Shown: positions 7,660-14,900 of the stretch, in pieces
Numbering within the stretch: position 1 is the stretch's first letter
Layout: each line of letters starts with the position of its first letter
NCBI GenBank assembly: GCA_964550535.1
Contig: CAZJZQ010000050.1
Location: 1-22,662, forward strand
Direction: 5' to 3'
Length of the DNA: 22,662 nt
Origin: UBA7672 sp964550535
Lineage (GTDB): Bacteria > Pseudomonadota > Alphaproteobacteria > Caulobacterales > Hyphomonadaceae
Notes under the pieces: model-generated
The model's database searches: none
What the model was told of the DNA's origin: nothing
What the model saw: only the letters and a program-made list of their open reading frames with translations
Position numbers and translations under genes: made by a program

Positions 7660-8505
7660 GTGAACGGGTTGATCGAAGCGCAGCGCCGAGAAGCACTTAG
7701 GGTTGTGGGATCCGAGCCAGAGGCGAGCGATGTCCCCGCGGTCCCGGGCAATGAGACGCTGGCGATCGATGTGAAGGGGGCCTCCCTTCATTATCCGTTC
7801 GGCTCGTTCAACCGCGCCAGTCTCAAAACGACCCTGTTGTCACTGTTCGGTCACAAGGATCGCGGTCCCAAGGCGACCTATGTGGACGCGGTGCGCAATA
7901 TCGACCTGCAGATAAGGAACGGCGAGCGGGTCGCGCTGATCGGCCACAACGGTTCCGGAAAATCGACGCTGCTGCGCGCTCTGGCGGGCATCTATCCGCT
8001 GGCGTCCGGCGAAATCTCTGTGATGGGCCGCATTGAGACGCTGCTGGAACTGGGGCTCGGTTTCGAGCTTGAGGCCACCGGGCGCGAGAACATCTATTAT
8101 CGCGGCATGACGATGGGTTATTCGCGCGCCCAGATCCGCAAGTTCGAGGCGGAAGTGGTGGAGTTCGCCGGTCTGGGCGATTTCATCGATCTGCCGATGC
8201 GCACCTACTCGGCTGGTATGTATGTCCGGCTCGGCTTCGCCATCTCGACGCAGATCCTGCCTGATATCCTGCTCGTCGATGAAGTGTTCGGCGCTGGCGA
8301 CGCTTCGTTCTCCAAGCGCGCGCGGGAGCGTATGATGGGCATCGTCAAACATGCGGGCATCTTCGTGATAGCGACTCACGACGTGAATTTGATCAAGCAG
8401 ATATGCAGCCGTGTCGTGTGGCTCGACCGCGGCGAGATCGCCCGCGATGGCGCCCCCGAACACGTGTTGCCGGACTACATGGCCTATATGGCCGGCTCGA
8501 ACTGA
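7660..8505 (+). CDS. ABC transporter ATP-binding protein, polysaccharide export (Wzt/KpsT/TagH type)
   Basis: This is the cytoplasmic ATPase that would power export of a lipid-linked polysaccharide with the adjacent permease. It has Walker A GHNGSGKS (residues 95-102), the divergent signature YSAGMYVRLGFAI (about 183-195) typical of the polysaccharide subfamily in place of LSGGQ, Walker B ILLVDEVFGAGD (D207, E208), and a switch His in ATHD. At 281 residues it has the nucleotide-binding domain preceded by a roughly 40-residue extension, but lacks the C-terminal carbohydrate-binding domain of E. coli O9a Wzt. The start could be GTG 7660 or TTG 7669; the latter has GGAG at better spacing. The permease gene begins 15 bases downstream, so the two form an operon. 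Confidence 0.9.
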   Translation: MNGLIEAQRREALRVVGSEPEASDVPAVPGNETLAIDVKGASLHYPFGSFNRASLKTTLLSLFGHKDRGPKATYVDAVRNIDLQIRNGERVALIGHNGSGKSTLLRALAGIYPLASGEISVMGRIETLLELGLGFELEATGRENIYYRGMTMGYSRAQIRKFEAEVVEFAGLGDFIDLPMRTYSAGMYVRLGFAISTQILPDILLVDEVFGAGDASFSKRARERMMGIVKHAGIFVIATHDVNLIKQICSRVVWLDRGEIARDGAPEHVLPDYMAYMAGSN

Positions 8506-8520
8506 GAGGGTGAGCCGACA

Positions 8521-9348
8521 ATGAGCTATGTGAACATCCAGGGCCGGCGGCAGCCTTTCGTGATCCGCTATGTCGCGGACCTGCTGGCTTACCGGCACCT
8601 GTGCGCCAACCTTGTCGCGTCAGACTTGCGTACACGCTTCAGGCGCAGCGCTCTGGGGATATTCTGGGCGGCGGCGCAGCCTCTGGGCATGGCCCTGATT
8701 ATTGCGGTGGTGTGGGCGTCGGTCTTCGGCGCGACGGATTATTGGGAGTTCGCGATCTATGTGTTCGCGGGCCTGATCGTCTGGGAGTATTTCACGACAA
8801 ACGTGCTGGTCGGGCAGGAAGGGCTCATCAATTCCGGAGCCTATCTCAAGCAGACGCGGATTCCCTTCTTCATCTTCCAACTGCGCACGCCGCTGATAGG
8901 CATCGTCATCATGTTCTTCGGGACGATCGCGCTCTTCGGCCTGATCCTCGCGCTCCAGAGGCTGCCGGCGCCGGGACTTCATCTCCTGCTGGTTCCAGTC
9001 TTTTTCGGCATCTATCTGTTATTCGCGATCCCCGTGTCGATCATCATGTCGCTGATGGGCGCGTATTTCAGGGATCTGCGTTATATCTCGTCGCTCGCGG
9101 TGCAGGGCCTGTTCTTCCTGTCTCCGGTCTTCCTGCGGCGGGACGTGCTGGCGCAGGAGCATCTGGAATTCTTCAAGTACGTAAATCCGCTGGTGCCTCT
9201 GCTCGACATGTTCAGGGCGCCCATCGTGTACGGCCGGATGTGGGAACGCGCGGAGTTGCTGACGCTTGGCGTGTGGATCGCCGGTCTGTGGGTTGTCGCA
9301 GTGATCAGCGCGATGCGCGTCGGACGGCGTGTCATCTTCACGCTGTAG
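8521..9348 (+). CDS. ABC-2 type polysaccharide export permease (Wzm/KpsM type)
   Basis: The 275-residue inner-membrane protein has about six hydrophobic spans and the family's early cytoplasmic motif RFRRSALGIFWAAAQPLGMA. Later features also fit: GAYLKQTRIPFFIF (coupling region), GAYFRDLRYISSLAVQ, LFFLSPVFLRRD and KYVNPLVPLLDMFRAPI. It would form the channel for a lipid-linked glycan with two copies of the upstream ATPase. A strong purine-rich site (GAGAGGGTGAG) precedes the ATG. The next gene, gmd, starts 94 bases later on the same strand. The substrate glycan is not determined by this protein; the neighbouring GDP-fucose genes suggest fucose. Confidence 0.92.
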   Translation: MSYVNIQGRRQPFVIRYVADLLAYRHLCANLVASDLRTRFRRSALGIFWAAAQPLGMALIIAVVWASVFGATDYWEFAIYVFAGLIVWEYFTTNVLVGQEGLINSGAYLKQTRIPFFIFQLRTPLIGIVIMFFGTIALFGLILALQRLPAPGLHLLLVPVFFGIYLLFAIPVSIIMSLMGAYFRDLRYISSLAVQGLFFLSPVFLRRDVLAQEHLEFFKYVNPLVPLLDMFRAPIVYGRMWERAELLTLGVWIAGLWVVAVISAMRVGRRVIFTL

Positions 9349-9442
9349 GGCGGCTATCGAATAGAAACCTCTTCAGATTTCAGGATTGCGCGGCTAAGAC
9401 TTCTACATCGCCTGCGCTTGCGGGACTTTGTCGAGGTTGCGG

Positions 9443-10519
9443 ATGTCTGTTTCTGGCGCGGGTAAGGTTGCACTTGTCACGGGCGTAACCGGGCAGGACG
9501 GCGCATATCTCGCCGAACTATTGCTGTCCAAGGGTTATGTCGTCCATGGCGTGAAGCGCCGTTCGTCGTCGTTCAACACTGGACGGATCGAACATCTCTA
9601 TCAGGACCCGCACGTCGATGATCAGCGCTTCGTGCTGCACTATGGCGACCTGACCGACGCCACAAACCTCATCCGCATCATGCAGCAGGTGCAGCCGGAC
9701 GAGGTCTATAACCTCGCCGCGCAATCGCATGTGCAGGTCTCTTTCGAGACGCCCGAATACACCGCCAACTCTGATGCTGTCGGTGCGCTCAGGTTGCTGG
9801 AAGCCATCCGGATTCTTGGCCTGACGGAGAAGACGCGCTTCTACCAGGCGTCCACCTCCGAGCTGTATGGCAAGGTACAGGAAGTGCCGCAGTCGGAAAC
9901 GACGCCCTTCTATCCGCGCAGCCCCTACGCCGCCGCCAAGCTCTACGCCTACTGGATCGTCGTGAACTATCGGGAGGCGTACAAGATGCACGCTTCCAAC
10001 GGCATCCTGTTCAACCATGAAAGTCCGCTGCGCGGAGAGACGTTCGTCACCCGCAAGATCACCCGCGCTGCGGCGGCGATCCGGCTCGGCTATCAGGACA
10101 AGCTCTATCTCGGCAATCTCGACGCCAAGCGTGACTGGGGCCACGCGCGCGAATATGTGCGCGGTATGTGGCTGATGCTTCAGCAGGACGAGCCCGACGA
10201 TTACGTGCTCGCCACTGGCGAAACCACGACGGTGCGCGACTTCGTCACCAGGGCCTTTGCCGAGGTCGGCGCCACGCTGGAATGGTCGGGCGCGGGCGTG
10301 GAAGAAAAAGGCGTCGACGCTGCCACGGGCAAGGTGCTGGTCGAGGTCGATCCGCGCTATTTCCGCCCCACTGAAGTTGACCTCCTCATCGGCGATCCGC
10401 GCAAGGCGCACGCCAAGCTCGGCTGGAAGCACGAAACCAGCTGGGACCGCCTGTGCGCGGAAATGGTGGCCGAAGACCTGAAAACTGTCTCGAAAGAGCA
10501 GCGCAAGAATGCCGACTGA
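9443..10519 (+). CDS. gmd: GDP-mannose 4,6-dehydratase
   Basis: Gmd converts GDP-D-mannose to GDP-4-keto-6-deoxy-D-mannose, the first step of GDP-L-fucose synthesis. It is an extended short-chain dehydrogenase: the NADP-binding GVTGQDGAYLAE, the HGVKRRSSSFNTGRIEHLY segment, the LAAQSHVQVSF region, the catalytic block ASTSELYGKVQEVPQ, the Tyr-x3-Lys pair in PRSPYAAAKLYAYW, and NHESPLRGETFVTRKIT are all recognisable. ATG 9443 is chosen because GAGG lies 6 bases upstream and the product begins at the cofactor-binding strand (358 residues); an upstream TTG at 9428 would add five residues. Its end overlaps the start of fcl by 11 bases, so the two are translationally coupled. Confidence 0.96.
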   Translation: MSVSGAGKVALVTGVTGQDGAYLAELLLSKGYVVHGVKRRSSSFNTGRIEHLYQDPHVDDQRFVLHYGDLTDATNLIRIMQQVQPDEVYNLAAQSHVQVSFETPEYTANSDAVGALRLLEAIRILGLTEKTRFYQASTSELYGKVQEVPQSETTPFYPRSPYAAAKLYAYWIVVNYREAYKMHASNGILFNHESPLRGETFVTRKITRAAAAIRLGYQDKLYLGNLDAKRDWGHAREYVRGMWLMLQQDEPDDYVLATGETTTVRDFVTRAFAEVGATLEWSGAGVEEKGVDAATGKVLVEVDPRYFRPTEVDLLIGDPRKAHAKLGWKHETSWDRLCAEMVAEDLKTVSKEQRKNAD

Positions 10520-11480
10520 TATCCTTTATCCTCTCGCGGGAAAGCGTGTCTTCGTCGCGGGACACCGGGGCATGGTCGGCGCCGCCATCGTGCGCCGCCT
10601 CGCCGGCGAGGGATGCGTCGTCATCACAGCAGACCGCGCAGCTCTCGATCTGAAAAACCAGGACCAGGTGGATGAATGGATGGCGCGCGAGAAGCCGGAC
10701 GCCATCTTCATGGCGGCCGCAAAAGTCGGCGGTATCCTCGCCAATGACACGCGCCCGGCGGATTTTCTGTACGACAATCTGATGATCGCCGCGAACATCA
10801 CTGAGGCGGCCTATCGCAACTCTGTCGGCAAGATGCTGTTCCTCGGGTCCAGCTGCATCTACCCGAAGCTCGCGCCGCAGCCCATTCCGGAAGACGCGCT
10901 CCTCACCGGCCCGCTGGAGCCGACCAATGAGTGGTACGCGATCGCCAAGATTGCGGGGATCAAGCTCGCGCAGGCCTATCGCAAACAGCATGGCTGCGAC
11001 TTCATCTCGGCGATGCCGACGAACCTTTATGGGCCGGGCGACAATTACGATCTTCAATCCTCGCACGTTCTGCCGGCGCTGATCCGCAAGGCGCATGAGG
11101 CGCGCGAAGCCGGCGCCGGTCACATCACGATCTGGGGCGCCGGCTCGCCCCGGCGCGAGTTTCTGCACGCCGATGACTGCGCGGACGCGTGCGTATTCCT
11201 GATGAAGCACTATTCCGGCCACGACCATGTCAATGTCGGCTCGGGCGAAGATATCCCGATCATCGATCTGGCGCGGCTGGTCTGCGACGTGGTGGGCTTC
11301 AAGGGCGAGATCCAGACCGATCCCACAAAGCCCGACGGCACGCCCCGCAAGCTGATGAGCGGCGACCGCATCCGCGCCATGGGCTGGGCCCCCTCCATCA
11401 ACCTCCGCGACGGCGTCACGGGCGCCTACGCCAGCTGGCTAAAGGAAGGTGGCGCCGACACCCGCCGCGCGGCGGGGTAG
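10509..11480 (+). CDS. fcl: GDP-L-fucose synthase (epimerase/reductase)
   Basis: Fcl (WcaG) epimerises and reduces GDP-4-keto-6-deoxymannose to GDP-L-fucose with NADPH, completing the pathway begun by Gmd. The 323-residue protein has the cofactor motif AGHRGMVGAA, the MAAAKVGGILAND segment, the GSSCIYPKLAPQPIPED block with the catalytic Ser/Cys, the Tyr-x3-Lys in NEWYAIAKIAG, and MPTNLYGPGDNYD with SSHVLPALIRK. All are close to enterobacterial Fcl. It overlaps gmd by 11 bases. The last residues (GGADTRRAAG) are a low-complexity tail. The next 485 bases hold no recognisable gene. Confidence 0.96.
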   Translation: MPTDILYPLAGKRVFVAGHRGMVGAAIVRRLAGEGCVVITADRAALDLKNQDQVDEWMAREKPDAIFMAAAKVGGILANDTRPADFLYDNLMIAANITEAAYRNSVGKMLFLGSSCIYPKLAPQPIPEDALLTGPLEPTNEWYAIAKIAGIKLAQAYRKQHGCDFISAMPTNLYGPGDNYDLQSSHVLPALIRKAHEAREAGAGHITIWGAGSPRREFLHADDCADACVFLMKHYSGHDHVNVGSGEDIPIIDLARLVCDVVGFKGEIQTDPTKPDGTPRKLMSGDRIRAMGWAPSINLRDGVTGAYASWLKEGGADTRRAAG

Positions 11481-11965
11481 AGAGCTTACTACAGGTACTG
11501 CGCCGGGGGGGGGCGAGCAGGAGATAGTCACCTCTTGGTGTCGATCAGCTTGTATAGCAACGTCAGAAAATCTCGCATCACACGAGGGCTTTGACTTCAG
11601 TGTCTACTTGTCATTGACATTGCGTCAGGGAGTTTGTCACAGAGAATATCTCGCGCATCATTTCGGGGCGCGCATTGAAGGGGTGAACGCTTTGTCCGAA
11701 GTGCGCTTCAGCTGCACACCTTCGCTTGGCTGGGCCAAATTACTTGCGGGTTGCATCAAATCGTTGTGCCCAGAGGGGGGTGTTCTCTCAAGCGCCCTGT
11801 ATGCGATCTTGGTCACGCCGCTTACTGTAACAACAGCGCTACCGATTTTTCTTTCAGCTTCATGACATCGGGCGGGCAACAAGTTGTCCCCATTGGGGGG
11901 GCTGGGTACCGAATCCGTTATCGCTTCGCTGGGGCGTATCGAACGGATGGAAAAAAGGTGACGGA
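11481..11965. other. 485-base AT-richer spacer with G-tracts, no recognisable gene
   Basis: I find no supportable gene here. The open frames (for example plus-strand 11449-11865 and minus-strand 11658-11990) lack family resemblance and cross coding boundaries. Base composition is visibly lower in GC than the flanking gmd/fcl genes. Three G-tracts stand out: nine Gs at 11505-11513, six near 11775 and seven near 11896. A TTGACA hexamer at 11614-11619 has no good -10 partner at 16-18 bases. The region may hold the promoter of the giant gene, or be decayed or transferred DNA. Confidence 0.45.
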
Positions 11966-14900
11966 ATGAGGCTCGTTTTTTTTCCAGCATTTCAGGATAG
12001 TGCGGCCCTCACCGATCATTTTTATCGGCTGCATTGGTACCTTTATCCGTTTCGCGATGAGATCGAAGCCATTGTTTTGCCGGTTGCAAATCCGGATATA
12101 AAGGTCGGCGCTCCTGCCGATTTCCTCGACCAGACATTGCCCGATCTTGTCGGGAAAATCCACGTAGAGGTGCGGGTCGTAGCGGGCGAGGAAGACCTCG
12201 CTAACGAATTGAGGTCTGCTGACGCAGTGTTTTGCTGGGCAGTGGGCGAGGACGGTAAAGTTCCTTCACATAATGCTCTCTCGGGAAAGCGTGTGCTGCG
12301 CATCGACCACACTAAATTACAGCATGCGAGCTCTTTCTACCTCAAATTTCCGGAAACCTTCGAGCCGCTGCAGAAGAGCTACATCGATCGCTCTGTGAAG
12401 ATTTTTGAGAAAATTCGTGAGCGATGCAAAAGCCGCATAGGGTATATATTCGGGACAGGACCCGGCCTCTCCTTGGCGAGTCAGCATGATTTTTCTGACG
12501 GTGTATCAATTGCGTGCAACAGCATGGTTCGCAATTATGAGTTGCTTGAGAGACTAAAGCCGCCGCTGATTGTTGTCGCTGATCCGATCTTTCATGCTGG
12601 TCCGTCCAGTTACGCCGCTGCTTTCAGGGCCGATCTGGTGCGGGCAATGGGGAAGTACGGGTCATATCTTTTTGTTCCACTTCGGGATTACCATATTTAC
12701 ATAAGCCACTTGCCTGAAAAATTTCGAGATAGAATAGCCGCTCTTCCGTTCAAATCTGGGGAGGTTCCCAATCTTGATATATCGGAATCTTATCATGTCA
12801 CCTCGACGGGGAATATTCTGACGCTCTTTCTGCTGCCGCTCGGGGCGACCTTTTTCAAGGAAGTAAGAATATTTGGATGCGATGGTAGGCCGCTACACGA
12901 GAATAATTATTTTTGGGGCCACGATAAGGCGTCTCAATTCAACGATAAAATGGCGGACATCATCAAAGCCCATCCGGCTTTCTTCGCAATCGATTTTGAT
13001 AATTATTACCTCACCCACTGCAACATCGTGGAGCGCTGGCTATGCGAAATGGAGCGTAGGGGCGTTACAGCGACAAACCACACACCGTCTTATATCCCTG
13101 CGCTGCGCGACCGAAGTGCCGGCCCTTTAGTCGCAGGCGCGGCGGCAATACCCGAGGTCATTAGCGCGCCGAAGCCCTTGTTCGTTTCCATCGATCCGGA
13201 AGTCGGCAAGAATTTTGGTCATTTCACGCCGCTGAATGACCGCGCGAGTGAGGCCGCCGCGATCGCGGGAATGGAGTTCGTCACTTTCGGGAACATCGAT
13301 ACGACTGCGCTGGACGCTTCGCGGGGGTATCTCAAGCCGCATTTTTCGGAGAATAGTTGGTCTTTTCGGGCGCGCGATCTTGGCGTGAATGGCGACTCGT
13401 ATAGGAAGTTTCTAGCAGACCTCAAGCGTGCGCGGACTGAGCTGGTTGCATTGGGGCCGCGACCGCAGACCCACATCTTCATGTACTGCGGCAGTATGTC
13501 TGCGGCTGAAGCTCTGCTGGACGTTTTTGACGGCGACGAGAATGTATTGCTCGCCGTGAACCTCTTTTGGTGTTCCTTTTTTGACTATACGGAACCATGG
13601 TTCTCTGAGCGCTGGCGAGGACTTGCAGCACGATTCACCCGGTCGGGCCGACACCGCTTTTTTGGCACGACCGACAAACTTGCTGATGGTCTCTCACGTG
13701 TGCTCGGCTTGCCGGTACGCGCTCTTCCGCACGTAAGCCCTACATATTCCGATGCCGAAAGTTGGGACCTGCTGGAGCAGACTCCGCGTCGGCTGGCCGC
13801 CGCGTGCAGGCCCTCGATTTCTTTCCCCGCCGTTAGCAAAGCCGAGAAGGGGGCGGCGGAAAGGATTGAGATCATAAGGGCCATCAAGCAGGATCCAGAA
13901 TTGTCAAGTTGTCGCGTCTTGGTTCGCGGTGACGTTCATGAATTCGCTGAGTTCGGGGACGATGTGACTGTCTATCCGAATCACCTTTCGGATGAGGCAT
14001 ATCGAAGAGTTGTCAGCGAAGGCGACATTGGAGTTCTCCTCTATAAGCAGGAGACCTTTTCAGATCGTCCGTCCGGACTCTTTTTGGATTTGTTGATGAA
14101 TCATGTCCCAGTTGTCACCACCTCCGGCAGTTGGATCGGAGACTTCGTAGCGGGGTGCGGTGGTGGAGTCGTGATGCCATCTACTGACCCGTCGCTAATA
14201 ATCACCGGCATCAAGAAGGTGATTGCTAACTATGACACATACACGGGCGCTGCTCGAGAGGCTGGCTTGCAATGGTACGCTAGCAACACTTGGCTTGAGT
14301 TTGTCAAAGAGATAGCTCTTCCCCCCAAGGCGCTATCTGAGCAAGGTGTTCAGAAGCCGGTTGCGACGTCGCAACCTCCGCATTCTGCGACGCCATCGCC
14401 GCCTATGCCTGTGATTTCGCCAGGTGCGTTAAACCGTCCTTCAGCGCCGCAGGTTGCCGCGTCCGCACTGGCTGTGGCGCCTAAAGCGGCTGGCGCGAGT
14501 ATCGACGCTGCTCCGCTTGCACAGCGCGCCGCCGCGAATGGGGCGCATCCGCCACTGACGATTTTTCCGGTTCGTGCCGGCGGGAGCGCCGCTGCACCGG
14601 CGCCGGCATCGCCAAAGGCCGATAAACCTGCGCCGGCCGTCAATGCGCCGCCTCCCCCCGCGAAGCCTGCACCGCCGCAAACCGATCCGGCGTCCGCCGC
14701 CGCCGCTGCTCAGACCAGAGCCGCTTTGCGCGCGGCGGCGCGCGCCTCCAGCGCGCCGCCGCCGCTTGATCCGAAGCTGTCCGGCGGGTTTGTCCAGCGC
14801 GCCGTGGCGCACGTAAAGCGAAGCCGCGTTGCGCGTCTCGCCATCGCTCTGGGCGCTCTCACAATCGCGGCGGCTGTGGCGTTCCTTGCTTCACCCGTAT

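Noticed and set aside
11449..11865. 138-codon plus-strand open frame overlapping the end of fcl
   Set aside because: It starts inside fcl in another frame, has no clear ribosome-binding site and resembles no family; I treat the stretch as non-coding.
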